A DNA stretch of 64,000 nt. Origin: Stenotrophomonas hibiscicola ATCC 19867 (GTDB lineage: Bacteria; Pseudomonadota; Gammaproteobacteria; Xanthomonadales; Xanthomonadaceae). Both the position numbers and the translations under genes were made by a program. The notes beneath the pieces were generated by a model. The model ran no database searches. It saw only the letters and a list, made by a program, of their open reading frames with translations, and was not told the DNA's origin. The stretch is from positions 248,001 to 312,000 of the forward strand of contig NZ_KB907500.1 in assembly GCF_000382065.1 (NCBI RefSeq), written 5' to 3'. Positions 10,794 through 19,645 of the stretch are shown one piece after another. Position 1 is the first letter of the stretch; each line of letters starts with the position of its first letter.

Positions 10794-10855
10794 GTAGTGC
10801 CGAGTCCACGCTCGGCTGCCCTGCACAGGCCGCCGAGCATTGGGCTCGGCGCTAC
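10794..10855. repeat. SMAG palindromic repeat, inverted dimer
   Basis: Starts GTAGTGCCGAG and ends GGCTCGGCGCTAC, with a divergent second arm. The terminal CTA (10852-10854) is read on the minus strand as the TAG stop of the adjacent small gene. Confidence 0.85.
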
Positions 10856-11100
10856 ACCTTTCCGGCCGGCTTCTTCGGCGGATCGTCACAGATGCGGTGC
10901 CGGACCACGGTTCCACCCGCCTTCCACTCCTTCACCACCCGGCAGCGCTCCCTGGGCTTGACCGCCCTGGCCGCTGCAGCATCCGCCTCATCGGCAGCGG
11001 CGGCCTGCTGTCGTTCCAGCCATGCGGACGACGGTGACACCGGTGTGGCCGGTGCCGGCCCCGCAAGCAATGCCAGCGCGACCAGCACCACTGCCCTCAT
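10852..11100 (-). CDS. Small secreted protein, unknown function (82 aa)
   Basis: Not recognised. The product has a clear Sec-type signal peptide (MRAVVLVALALLAGPAPATP), then an alanine-rich helical stretch and a short basic tail with two cysteines (RERCRVV and RICDDPPKK) that could pair in the periplasm. Its ATG overlaps the TGA of the upstream 70-aa gene (ATGA, 11097-11100), which points to translational coupling. The stop codon is provided by the end of a SMAG repeat. Confidence 0.65.
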   Translation of the reverse strand: MRAVVLVALALLAGPAPATPVSPSSAWLERQQAAAADEADAAAARAVKPRERCRVVKEWKAGGTVVRHRICDDPPKKPAGKV

Positions 11101-11309
11101 GCCGCCACCGGGCCGCCGCCGAGCAGGCGCGCGGGCAGCATGAACAGCGCGCGCAGGAACGCAAACAGCGCCGAGAACGTGATGCCGACCAAGCGGAACG
11201 GCAGGCTCAGCAACCAGACAAACGGCCACGCGATCAGGGCGAGGACCGCCAGCGGCCAGCACAGCACGAACAGCAGGCACCACACACCGAGCGCGAACAG
11301 GGTCTTCAT
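11097..11309 (-). CDS. Small hydrophobic membrane protein (70 aa)
   Basis: Not recognised. The protein is almost entirely hydrophobic, with two or three predicted membrane segments (from MKTLFALGVWCLLFVL to about residue 60) and a short Gly/Pro/Ala end. A strong Shine-Dalgarno (AAGGAG) precedes the ATG at 11309. It overlaps the following secreted-peptide gene by 4 nt, so the two probably work together in the envelope. It lies between the lpd terminator region and dnaB on the minus strand. Confidence 0.65.
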   Translation of the reverse strand: MKTLFALGVWCLLFVLCWPLAVLALIAWPFVWLLSLPFRLVGITFSALFAFLRALFMLPARLLGGGPVAA

Positions 11310-11433
11310 CACGGTCTCCTTGTGGCGGCACCTTGCCGCCTGCCGACACGTTGGCGCCCTGCCCTTGCCGCGCGCAAATGGTTTGCGACGAAACCGGGCT
11401 GGGGGCGATGAAACCGACCCAGCGCCGGTGCAA

Positions 11434-11569
11434 TGCCGAGCCCATGCCCGGCTGCGCTTCGTGGCGACCGCATGGAACCCGCGCTGCACGGGGGCGCTGA
11501 CAGCGGCTCCTGCCGCTGCCTTGGGCTCTACAGCGCCCGATGGCGGTTGCCGGCCAACGGCCGGCACGA
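11434..11569. repeat. Degenerate SMAG-type palindromes
   Basis: Remnants: GCCGAGCCCATGCCCGGC at 11434-11451, a distant GGGCTCTAC end near 11531, and a second unit GCCGGCCAACGGCCGGC inside 11546-11569. This occupies most of the 263-nt spacer between dnaB and the small-membrane-protein gene. Confidence 0.6.
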
Positions 11570-11572
11570 CCG

Positions 11573-13003
11573 TTACTCGAACGAACCGACCGAATCGTGG
11601 GCCAGGTTGTCGAATCGGGTGTATTCGCCAAAGAACTTCAGCTTGCACGAACCGGTCGGGCCACCACGGTGCTTGCCGATGATGATCTCGGCCAAGCCCT
11701 TGTCTGGCGAATTTTCCTTGTTGTAGTAATCGTCGCGGTAGATGAAGACGATCATGTCCGCGTCCTGCTCGATTGCGCCCGATTCGCGAAGGTCGGCCAT
11801 CACCGGGCGCTTGTCGGTACGCGTTTCCAGCGAGCGGTTGAGCTGCGACAACGCGATCACTGGAACGTTCAGTTCCTTGGCCAGGCCCTTCAGCGAACGC
11901 GAGATTTCCGAGATTTCAGTCGCGCGGTTCTCGCTGTTGCCCGGCACGCTCATCAGCTGCAGGTAGTCGATCACCACCAGGCCCAGGTCATGCTCGCGCT
12001 TGAGGCGGCGGCACTTGGAACGCAGCACTTCAGGCGACACGCCGGGCGTGTCGTCGATGAAGATCTTGGTTTCCTTCAGCATCTTGATCGCGCTGGTGAC
12101 ACGGCTCCAGTCCTCGTCTTCCAGCTGGCCGGTACGCAGGCGCTGCGCGTTGATGCGGCCATTGGAGGAAATCAGGCGCATCGCCAACTGCGCGGCCGAC
12201 ATTTCCATCGAGAACACGGCCACGCCTTTCTTCGATTTGATCGCTGCGTACTCGGCGATGTTCAGTGCGAAGGTGGTCTTGCCCATGGCCGGGCGCGCGG
12301 CAAGGATGATCAGGTCGGTCGGCTGCAGGCCGGAGGTCATTGCGTCGAAATCGGTATAACCGGTCGGCAGGCCGGTAATGTTGCCGCCGTTCTCGAAACG
12401 ACTGCGCAGCTCTTCGAAGGCATCCTTCAGTGCACCGGGCATCGCCACGAAATCGGTACGGCCGCGTGCGCCCTGTTCGGCGATGGCGAACACGCTCTTT
12501 TCTGCCGAGGCCAGCAGCTCGCTGCTGTCACGCCCTTCGGGCTGGAAGCCGTCGTTGACGATATCCGTGCCGACCTGGATCAGCTGCCGCAGCACCGCCT
12601 TGTCACGCACGATCTCGGCATAGGCCACGATGTTGGCGGCTGACGGCGTGGTACTGGCCAGCTCGACCAGGTAGGCGCCATCACCCACCAGTTCCATCTT
12701 GCCCTGCGATTCGAACCACTCGCCCAGGGTCACCGCATCGAACGGCCGCTCGCGCTCGGACAGCTCACGGATTGCGCGATAGATCATCTGGTGGTCGCGG
12801 CGGTAGAAGTCGCTTTCGGTCAGCTGGTCATTGACCCGGTCGTAGGCCTCCGGGGCCAGCATCAGGCCACCCAGCACCGCCTGCTCGGCTTCCACCGAAT
12901 GCGGCGGTACCCGCAGCTGGTCGATGCGCGACTCGTCGCGTTCGCGATCGAAGCCATCACCGCGCTCTCTGCGGTTGGAACGGAAGCCGGGGCGAGCGGA
13001 CAT
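11573..13003 (-). CDS. dnaB: Replicative DNA helicase
   Basis: Hexameric 5'-3' helicase of the replication fork. The N-terminal domain (PHSVEAEQAVLGGLML) binds primase; the C-terminal RecA-like domain carries the Walker A ARPAMGKTT, then LGLVVIDYLQLM (Walker B) and SQLNRSLETR. The protein is 476 aa with start ATG at 13003 preceded by AGGAAA; an upstream in-frame extension is possible but would add repeat-like sequence and is not preferred. No intein is present. It stands alone in a run of minus-strand genes. Confidence 0.96.
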   Translation of the reverse strand: MSARPGFRSNRRERGDGFDRERDESRIDQLRVPPHSVEAEQAVLGGLMLAPEAYDRVNDQLTESDFYRRDHQMIYRAIRELSERERPFDAVTLGEWFESQGKMELVGDGAYLVELASTTPSAANIVAYAEIVRDKAVLRQLIQVGTDIVNDGFQPEGRDSSELLASAEKSVFAIAEQGARGRTDFVAMPGALKDAFEELRSRFENGGNITGLPTGYTDFDAMTSGLQPTDLIILAARPAMGKTTFALNIAEYAAIKSKKGVAVFSMEMSAAQLAMRLISSNGRINAQRLRTGQLEDEDWSRVTSAIKMLKETKIFIDDTPGVSPEVLRSKCRRLKREHDLGLVVIDYLQLMSVPGNSENRATEISEISRSLKGLAKELNVPVIALSQLNRSLETRTDKRPVMADLRESGAIEQDADMIVFIYRDDYYNKENSPDKGLAEIIIGKHRGGPTGSCKLKFFGEYTRFDNLAHDSVGSFE

Positions 13004-13215
13004 GCTGCGATGTTTCCTGCAAAAGTGGGCGAGACGAGTGTAGGCATGTGCCGCCCCCGGCGGCGATGGACAAGCCTGTGGATAAACCGTGGGAAAACGG
13101 GGGATATCCGCCGGTACCTGGCCAGACTGGCGTGGGAGCGTCGCACTGCCTGCGACGGGCGCCGTTGCGGCGCCCGAGCACCCATTATCGCAGATGGGGG
13201 TGTCGACCGCTGGCG

Positions 13216-13776
13216 TCAATCGCCCTTGACGTGCACCGCGATCAGCGCCAGGAACCGGTCCATATAGCCCTGCAGGAATTTCTGCGTGCCCTCGTTGTGG
13301 ACCGTGCCGTCGGCATCGATCAGGCCGTCCTTGAAATGAATGAATGCCTCTGGCTGGCCGAGCACGTGCATGTCCAGGAAGGCCAGGCTGTTGCGCAGAT
13401 GCTGCTGGGCCACGGCGGTGCCGATCTGGCCGATGGAGGCGCCGATCACCGCCGCCGGCTTGCCGGCAAACGCACTGTCACCATACGGGCGCGATCCGAT
13501 ATCGATGGCGTTCTTGAGCACGCCGGGCACCGACCGGTTGTACTCGGGGGTCACGAACAGCACCGCGTCGGCGGCACGGACCTGGTCCTTCAGCCGGGTA
13601 CCCTGCGCCGGATAGTGCCCATCGAAGTCCTGGTCGTACAACGGCAGATCACCGATCTGCACGTACTGGAAGCGCGCACGGTCACCGGCAATCTTCTCCA
13701 GCGCATGGGCCAGTTTGCGGTTGCAGGAATCCTTGCGCAGGCTGCCGACGAACACGGCGATGGTGGGGACGGACAT
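13216..13776 (-). CDS. NADPH-dependent FMN reductase (ChrR/YieF-like)
   Basis: Flavodoxin-fold oxidoreductase that uses NAD(P)H to reduce FMN, quinones, azo dyes or chromate, depending on the member. The FMN phosphate loop GSLRKDSCNRKLA is at residues 12-24, and TPEYNRSVPGVLKNAIDIGS is the family signature. At 186 aa the length is typical. A strong GAGGAG precedes the ATG at 13776. The physiological substrate cannot be told from sequence; a role in quinone or oxidative-stress defence is likely. Confidence 0.9.
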   Translation of the reverse strand: MSVPTIAVFVGSLRKDSCNRKLAHALEKIAGDRARFQYVQIGDLPLYDQDFDGHYPAQGTRLKDQVRAADAVLFVTPEYNRSVPGVLKNAIDIGSRPYGDSAFAGKPAAVIGASIGQIGTAVAQQHLRNSLAFLDMHVLGQPEAFIHFKDGLIDADGTVHNEGTQKFLQGYMDRFLALIAVHVKGD

Positions 13777-13842
13777 CGGGATTTTCTCCTCACGGTGCGG
13801 GAGGCCCAGCCTAGACGCCGGGTCCGTGCCGTCCGGTGAAGA

Positions 13843-15786
13843 TCAGCCGCCGGTCACGCCCGCGCGCACCTGCCGCCAATGTGCCTGCCAGGCCTGGAAC
13901 ATCAGCACGTTCCACAGATGGGTATGCCACTTGCGCTGGCCGCCGAGGAACTGCTGCCACAGCGGCTGCACCGCCGCCGCCGACAACACGCCCTCCTGCT
14001 CCAGCCGTGCGGGCTGCAGCAGGTCTTCGGCCCACGGCCGCAGGTCGCCCTTCAGCCAGTCGCTGACCGGCGCACCGAATCCGCGCTTGGGCCGGTGCAC
14101 CATCGACTGCGGCACGTAGCGGCCAAGAACGCGCTTGAGCAGCACCTTGCTGGTGGTTTCGCTGCGCTTGAAGCCCAGCGGCAGCGACCAGGCGAACTCG
14201 GCCACGCGCCAGTCCAGCAGCGGCGCGCGTGCCTCCAGGCTGACTGCCATCGAGGTGCGGTCGACCTTGCACAGCAGGTCATCCGGCAGGTAGGTCACGT
14301 AATCGGCCAGCATCATCGCGTCGGCCGGTGTGCCGGCGCCGTGCAACGGATCGGCCAGGTCGTAGAAGCTGCCGGCAGCCTGTGCGCCCGGCACTGCCGC
14401 CGTCGGGTCGCGCCAGCGCGAGATGCGGTTGCGGTACACGTCACCGATGCCACGCGCGCCGGACTCGGCCAACAGCGCGGCCAGGCCGCCGGTACGCGAG
14501 GCCTCGCCCTGCTGCTGGGAGCGCGCGCCCATCCAGCGCCGCAGCGGCCCCGGCACGCGGCCCAGCATCTGCCAGTTGCGCAGCGCGCGCACATAGCGGG
14601 TATAGCCGAAGAACAGCTCGTCACCACCATCGCCGGACAGCGCGACGGTTACGCCCTGCCGCGCCAAGCGGGCGACCAGCGCGGTCGGCACCTGCGAGGC
14701 ATCAGCGAAGGGTTCGTCGAACATCGCCGGCAACTGCGGCACCACCGCCAGTGCATCGGCACCGCTGACGTAGAGTTCGGTGTGGTCACAGCCCAGATGC
14801 GCGGCCAGTTCCCTGGCCAGCGGCGCCTCGTCGTGGCCCGAACCGGTGAAGCCGATACTGAAGCTGTGCACCGGCTGACCGCTCTGTGCCTGCATCAGCG
14901 CGGCCACCAGCGATGAATCGGTGCCGCCGGACAGGAACACGCCCACCGGCACGTCGGCCACCATGCGCAGCGCCACTGCGTCGCGCAGCAGCCCGTCCAG
15001 CTGTTCCTCGGCCTCCTCGATGCGGCCCTGGAACGGCGCAGCCAGCGCCGCCTGCATGCGTGCTCGCGCATCCCAGTAGGGGCGCTGCGCCTGTTCCGGG
15101 CGGTGCGCCGATGCACCCGCCGCGACGGCTTCGGCATCCAGGCGCAGCACGCGGCCCGGCATCAGCTTGTAGCAGCGCTGGTGGATGCTGTGCGGGGCCG
15201 GAATGTAGTCCAATCGCAGCAACAGGGTCAGTGCGTCGCGGTCGATGTCGTTGTCGAAGGCCGGGTGCTGCCACAGCGCCTTCAGTTCGGAACCGAACAC
15301 CAGGGTGTCACCGGCCCAGCCGTAGTACAGCGGCTTCTTGCCAACACGATCGCGGGCCAGCCACAGGCACTGCTGCTGGCGGTCCCACAGCGCGATGGCG
15401 AACATGCCGTTGCAGCGCTGCAGGGTGTCCTCGATGCCCCATTGCAGGATCGCTGCCAGCAGCACCTCGGTGTCGGAGTGGCCACGGAAGGCATGCCCCA
15501 GCGGCTCCAGTTCGGCACGCAGGGCGGCGAAGTTGTAGACCTCGCCGTTGTAGGCCATCACGTAGCGACCATCGGATGAGGCCATCGGCTGGTGGCCCAG
15601 CGGCGACAGGTCGAGAATGCTCAGCCGACGGTGCGCCAGCGCGATGCCTGCCCCGGCATCGGCCCAGCTGCCGCCATCATCCGGCCCGCGGTGGTGCAGC
15701 GCCTCGCCCATGGCCAGAACCTGCGCCTGCAGCACTTCGGCCGACGCCACAGGCGCCGGCAACAACATTCCCGCCAATCCACACAT
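13843..15786 (-). CDS. asnB: Glutamine-hydrolysing asparagine synthetase
   Basis: Converts aspartate to asparagine, using glutamine as ammonia donor and ATP. The N-terminal Ntn glutaminase has its nucleophile C2 (MCGLAG), with RGPDD and AYNGEVYNF binding elements. The synthetase domain has the PP-loop FLSGGTDSSLVAALM and a GDGGDELFFGY motif. At 647 aa it is longer than E. coli AsnB (554) and resembles the larger form often seen in polysaccharide or secondary-metabolite loci, so an amidotransferase role on another acid substrate is possible. It starts 3 nt after the stop of the E1 gene, so the two are clearly co-transcribed. Confidence 0.88.
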   Translation of the reverse strand: MCGLAGMLLPAPVASAEVLQAQVLAMGEALHHRGPDDGGSWADAGAGIALAHRRLSILDLSPLGHQPMASSDGRYVMAYNGEVYNFAALRAELEPLGHAFRGHSDTEVLLAAILQWGIEDTLQRCNGMFAIALWDRQQQCLWLARDRVGKKPLYYGWAGDTLVFGSELKALWQHPAFDNDIDRDALTLLLRLDYIPAPHSIHQRCYKLMPGRVLRLDAEAVAAGASAHRPEQAQRPYWDARARMQAALAAPFQGRIEEAEEQLDGLLRDAVALRMVADVPVGVFLSGGTDSSLVAALMQAQSGQPVHSFSIGFTGSGHDEAPLARELAAHLGCDHTELYVSGADALAVVPQLPAMFDEPFADASQVPTALVARLARQGVTVALSGDGGDELFFGYTRYVRALRNWQMLGRVPGPLRRWMGARSQQQGEASRTGGLAALLAESGARGIGDVYRNRISRWRDPTAAVPGAQAAGSFYDLADPLHGAGTPADAMMLADYVTYLPDDLLCKVDRTSMAVSLEARAPLLDWRVAEFAWSLPLGFKRSETTSKVLLKRVLGRYVPQSMVHRPKRGFGAPVSDWLKGDLRPWAEDLLQPARLEQEGVLSAAAVQPLWQQFLGGQRKWHTHLWNVLMFQAWQAHWRQVRAGVTGG

Positions 15787-15789
15787 GCA

Positions 15790-18069
15790 TCAAGGTTCCT
15801 GCGCCAGTTCAAGGGCGGCGCCAATCACCGCATTGTCGCTTGGAAGCCCGAACATTGCTGCCCCCGCCAGCGGGGTATAGGTATCGGCACCGCAGACCCG
15901 GCGCAGCGGCAGGTGGCCGAAACCGGCCTCGACCAGTGCCGTGACCACGCCCTCGCCCACCCCACCACTGTGGCGGCCCTCGTCCAGCACCAGCACCCGC
16001 CGTGCACTGGCGGCCTGGCTGGCGATGAAGCCGGCATCCAGCGGCACCAGCCAGCGCAGGTCGACCACCCGCACCTGCCAGCCCAGCTGCTGCTCGATCG
16101 CCCGCGCCGCGCGCAGCGCCATCGGCACGCCGTTGCCATAGGTGTAGACCACCAGGTCGCCTGCCTCCGGCGCATAGACCCGGCCTTCACCCGGTACCAG
16201 CGCCTGGCCCTGGTCCGGGTAGTCGAACAGCCACCGGCCATCGCCCGGCTCATGCAGGTCCTTGCTCATGTACAGTGCGATGGGCTCCAGGAACACCGCC
16301 ACACGTCCATCCACCCGGGCCAGCGCCGCCAGCGTGCGCAGCATCATCACCGCATCGTCGCCACGCGACGGGCAACCGACCACCAGGCCGGGAATGTCGC
16401 GCAGCGCCGTGATCGAATTGTCGTTGTGGAAGTGGCCACCGAAGCCCTTCTGGTACCCCAGCCCGGCCACCCGCACCAGCATCGGATTGCGGTACTGGTC
16501 ATTGGAGAAGAACTGCAACGAACACGCTTCGCCGCGCACCTGGTCGATGGCGTTGTGCAGGTAGGCCAGGTACTGGATCTCCGGAATCGGCAGCATGCCC
16601 ATGTTGGCCAGGCCCTGCGCCATGCCCAGGATCATGGTCTCGTCCAGCAGCGTGTTGAACACCCGGCGCGGCCCGAAGCGGCGCAGCAGATCCTTGGTGA
16701 CGGTGTAGACACCGCCCTTCTGCGCGACGTCCTCGCCGAACAACAGGCTCTGCGGATACTTCGCCAGCAGTTCCTGCAGGCCGTGGTTGATCTGGATGGC
16801 GAGGTGCCGTGGCGCCTGCCGCTCAGGCAGGGTCTCCGCACCGCCATACAGCGCTTCGCGCATCTCGGCGGGCACCTCGCGCCGCGCTTCAGCCTGCACC
16901 GCCGCCGGTGTGTACGGCGCCAGCGGCGCCATCACGTCCTGCAGCGACTGCAGCGTCGGGTGGCCTTCGGCGTCGGCGGCCGCCGCCATGCAGCGCGCGC
17001 GCATCGTTTCGTAGGCCACTTCGATGGCGGCTGCATCCATCCAGCCCGATTCCATCGCGATCTGCGCCGAGCGCAGCAGCGGATCCTGCGCCTCGGCCGC
17101 GCACAGCTCCGGCAGCGCGCGCCATTCCACTTCAAAGTCGGTGCCGGCATGGCCCATCAGGCGCGTGGTACGCAGATGCAGGAAGGTCGGCCGCCGCGTG
17201 CGCCGGCAATGTTCCACCGCGGCCTGCACCTGGGCATGCCCGGTGGCCAGGTCCAGGCCATCGGCGAAGAAATAGTCGAGCCCCGGCTGCCGGCTGAAGC
17301 GCTCGGCAATCCAGCCGTCCGGCGTCTTCACCGAAATGCCCAGCCCGTTGTCCTCGCAGACGAACAGGATCGGCGCCGGCAGCTTCTGGTAGGCCGACCA
17401 CATCGCGGTATTGAACGCGGTCTGCGCGGTGGCATGGTTGGCCGAGGCGTCGCCGAACGAGCACAGCACGATGCTATCGGTGGGAACCGGCAGCGCCTGC
17501 CCCAACCGCTTGCCGCTCTCGATGGCCAGCGCGGTGCCCAGCGCCTTCGGCAGGTGCGAAGCAATCGTCGAGGTCTGCGGCAGCACCCACAATGGCTTGC
17601 TGCCCCACACCTTGTGGCGGCCACCGCTGGCCGGATCATCCGCGCTGGCGGCGAAGGACAGAGCGGCATCGCGCAGCGGGTCGATACCCGGCACCTGGCG
17701 TGAACGCTCGGCCATGAAGGCACCGGAGCGATAGTGCAGGAAGGCGGGATCGGTATGCCGGCAGGCCCGCGCCAGCAGCGCATTGCCTTCATGGCCGGAG
17801 GAACCGATGGTGTAGAAGACCTTGTTCTGCACGCGCAGCACGCGTGCCATCAGGTCCAGCTGGCGGCTGGCCAGCTGCGAGTCGAACAGCTCGCCGAAAG
17901 CAGCGGCGGTGAGCGTGCTGCCCGGCAGGATCGGCGCATCCGGTGCCGGGCGCGGACGCGGGGTTCCGCGCCAGCCACGCACCGCATCGAGGAAGTTGAC
18001 GTCGCACACTTCGGCGCGGTTGAGCACGCGCATGCGTGCGGGAATTGGATCTGGAACCACAGCGAACAT
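15790..18069 (-). CDS. Fused 2-oxoacid dehydrogenase E1 alpha/beta subunit (ThDP-dependent)
   Basis: E1 decarboxylase of the pyruvate/branched-chain type with alpha and beta subunits in one 759-aa chain. The alpha half (about 1-370) has the ThDP/Mg motif region SFGDASANHATAQTAFNTA and CEDNGLGIS. The beta half (about 410-759) has LLFGEDVAQKGGVYTVTKDL, ETMILGMAQG and the end domain DLRWLVPLDAGF. The start at 18069 follows a strong GGAGGG; a 13-residue extension is possible. No E2 or E3 gene is adjacent. The substrate is unknown: branched-chain 2-oxoacids (precursors of branched fatty acids) are plausible but not proven. It is translationally close to asnB. Confidence 0.85.
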   Translation of the reverse strand: MFAVVPDPIPARMRVLNRAEVCDVNFLDAVRGWRGTPRPRPAPDAPILPGSTLTAAAFGELFDSQLASRQLDLMARVLRVQNKVFYTIGSSGHEGNALLARACRHTDPAFLHYRSGAFMAERSRQVPGIDPLRDAALSFAASADDPASGGRHKVWGSKPLWVLPQTSTIASHLPKALGTALAIESGKRLGQALPVPTDSIVLCSFGDASANHATAQTAFNTAMWSAYQKLPAPILFVCEDNGLGISVKTPDGWIAERFSRQPGLDYFFADGLDLATGHAQVQAAVEHCRRTRRPTFLHLRTTRLMGHAGTDFEVEWRALPELCAAEAQDPLLRSAQIAMESGWMDAAAIEVAYETMRARCMAAAADAEGHPTLQSLQDVMAPLAPYTPAAVQAEARREVPAEMREALYGGAETLPERQAPRHLAIQINHGLQELLAKYPQSLLFGEDVAQKGGVYTVTKDLLRRFGPRRVFNTLLDETMILGMAQGLANMGMLPIPEIQYLAYLHNAIDQVRGEACSLQFFSNDQYRNPMLVRVAGLGYQKGFGGHFHNDNSITALRDIPGLVVGCPSRGDDAVMMLRTLAALARVDGRVAVFLEPIALYMSKDLHEPGDGRWLFDYPDQGQALVPGEGRVYAPEAGDLVVYTYGNGVPMALRAARAIEQQLGWQVRVVDLRWLVPLDAGFIASQAASARRVLVLDEGRHSGGVGEGVVTALVEAGFGHLPLRRVCGADTYTPLAGAAMFGLPSDNAVIGAALELAQEP

Positions 18070-18099
18070 CGAACACCCTCCGTGTCGTTGTTGCATTCC

Positions 18100-18121
18100 G
18101 CCGGGCATGGCCCGGCGCTAC
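18100..18121. repeat. SMAG-type palindrome, monomer
   Basis: GCCGGGCATGGCCCGGC followed by GCTAC, in the 77-nt gap between the E1 and GST genes. Confidence 0.75.
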
Positions 18122-18146
18122 CCTGTGGGGGTTACCTTGGTGAGAG

Positions 18147-18803
18147 TCACGCGGCCTCGAATCGCGAGCGCACTTCGGCGGTCACCGCCGGCATCGGCAG
18201 GAAGCGCGGCTGCTCACGCACGCGCTGCAGCCAGGCGCGCACCTCGGGGAATGGCTCCAGGCTGATGCCGCCCTCGCCTGCCACGTCGGTGTAGGCAAAC
18301 AGGGCGATATCGGCGATGCCGTAGCTGCTGCCGGTGAACCACTGCGCCTGGCGAAGGTGCTGCTCCATCACCGCCAGCGCGGTGGCGGCGCGCTCGTGCA
18401 ACCGTGGCAGCTCGGCGCGGCGTGGCGAGTCGGGCGCCGTCCAGCCCCGGATGAAGCGCGCTACCGCCACGCACGGCTCGTGCGTGTACTGCTCGAAGAA
18501 CATCCAGCTCAACGCCTGCGCACGCTCCCAGCCATCGCTGGGCAGGTAGGGCGTGCCTTCGGCCAGCCAGAACAGGATCGCGTTGGATTCGGTCAGCACG
18601 CGGCCGTCGTCGCGGACGATCAGCGGCACCTTGGCATTCGGGTTGAGCGCAAGGAATTCGGGCGTGTGGGTCTGGCCATGGGCACTGTCCACTTCCACCC
18701 AGCGGTAACGGCTCCCGAGCTGCTCAAGCAGCAGCCGGACCTTGTGGCAATTGCCCGAGACCGACATGCCATGCACCGTCAGCGGGACGCGCTCTTCCAC
18801 CAT
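18147..18803 (-). CDS. Glutathione S-transferase family protein
   Basis: Cytosolic GST. The N-terminal thioredoxin-like domain starts PLTVHGMSVSGNCHKVRLLL, with the catalytic Ser/Cys region SGNC and the cis-proline loop AKVPLIV, then LTESNAILFWLA (gamma-Glu binding). The C-terminal helical domain follows (WFFTGSSYGIADIAL-type N-capping region). The protein is 218 aa. Start 18803 was chosen because GGAG lies at proper distance; an earlier ATG at 18815 lacks one. The substrate is unknown. Confidence 0.88.
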   Translation of the reverse strand: MVEERVPLTVHGMSVSGNCHKVRLLLEQLGSRYRWVEVDSAHGQTHTPEFLALNPNAKVPLIVRDDGRVLTESNAILFWLAEGTPYLPSDGWERAQALSWMFFEQYTHEPCVAVARFIRGWTAPDSPRRAELPRLHERAATALAVMEQHLRQAQWFTGSSYGIADIALFAYTDVAGEGGISLEPFPEVRAWLQRVREQPRFLPMPAVTAEVRSRFEAA

Positions 18804-18947
18804 TGCCTGCTCCATCGGATCCGGCCGGCGGCCGGCTGCGTGCAGTCTGGCAAGTGCGCCAGGGAATGCCAAGCGCGGATGCAGCATGGCAACCAGGTAA
18901 CGCTGGCCGCGGGCCGGCGATTGCACGAATGCTGCCGCAACATGGTT

Positions 18948-18969
18948 GCCGGCCAGCGGCCGGCACTAC
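18948..18969. repeat. SMAG-type palindrome, GCCGGC subfamily
   Basis: GCCGGCCAGCGGCCGGC followed by ACTAC. The same stem recurs at 21726-21748 and 44078-44138. Confidence 0.75.
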
Positions 18970-18979
18970 CAGGCAACGC

Positions 18980-19522
18980 TCAGCGCGCGCGTTGCCGCCA
19001 CTGCTCGCGCGACTGGCCCCAGATCTGCATTGGTTTGTCGTTGTACGGCGGCGGCAATTCGCCCATGCGCAGCAACCTGCTGCCGAGCTTGCGCGCGACC
19101 GCCCGCGAGTTGTCGTTGTTCTCGGCGATGGTATGGATCACCTCGTGCCAACCCAGCGTGTCGAAGGCCCAGTCGATCGCCGCGACCGCCGCTTCCGGCG
19201 CATAGCCCCGGCCCCAGCTGGCGCGGCGGATGCCCCAGCCGACCTCGGTACCCGGCCAGTCCTGCGGTTGCCAGGGGCCCATCCGCCCGATCCAGTCCCC
19301 GCTGGATTTTTCGATCACGCTGAACATCGAGAAGCCGAACAGCTGCCAGGCGCCAGCCAGGCTGCAGAAGCCGCGCCAGGCTACCGAAGGCGGCTGCACG
19401 CCACCGAGGGTGCGCATCGTTTCCTCGTCGGCGCAGAACGCCAGATAGGGTTCGTAGTCCTCGCGCCGCAGCGGGCGCAGGATCAGGCGCTCGGTTTCCA
19501 GGCGCAGGTCGAAGATGCTCAT
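18980..19522 (-). CDS. GNAT N-acetyltransferase (RimJ/RimL-like)
   Basis: Acetyl-CoA-dependent acetyltransferase of 180 aa. It opens with LETERLILRPLRREDYEPYLAF, the hallmark of the RimJ/RimL subgroup, and has EVGWGIRRASWGRGYAPEA as acetyl-CoA loop and HTIAENNDNSRAVARKLG as the typical C-terminal helix. The start ATG at 19522 has GGAG upstream. The target could be a protein N-terminus or a small molecule. Confidence 0.88.
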   Translation of the reverse strand: MSIFDLRLETERLILRPLRREDYEPYLAFCADEETMRTLGGVQPPSVAWRGFCSLAGAWQLFGFSMFSVIEKSSGDWIGRMGPWQPQDWPGTEVGWGIRRASWGRGYAPEAAVAAIDWAFDTLGWHEVIHTIAENNDNSRAVARKLGSRLLRMGELPPPYNDKPMQIWGQSREQWRQRAR

Positions 19523-19599
19523 GCCGACTCCATGTCGAAGGGGCCACCATGATGGTGGATTCGGCCTCCACACGGATGAATGCCCGCGCTCACAACGAA

Positions 19600-19623
19600 A
19601 CGGGCCGGCATGCGCCGGCCCGT
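19600..19623 (-). terminator. Rho-independent terminator of the glycine-zipper gene
   Basis: A 10-bp perfect stem (ACGGGCCGGC / GCCGGCCCGT) followed on the minus strand by TTTCGTTGTG, 23 nt after the gene at 19646-20488. Confidence 0.75.
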
Positions 19624-19645
19624 CGGGTACAGCACGTATTCTGGA

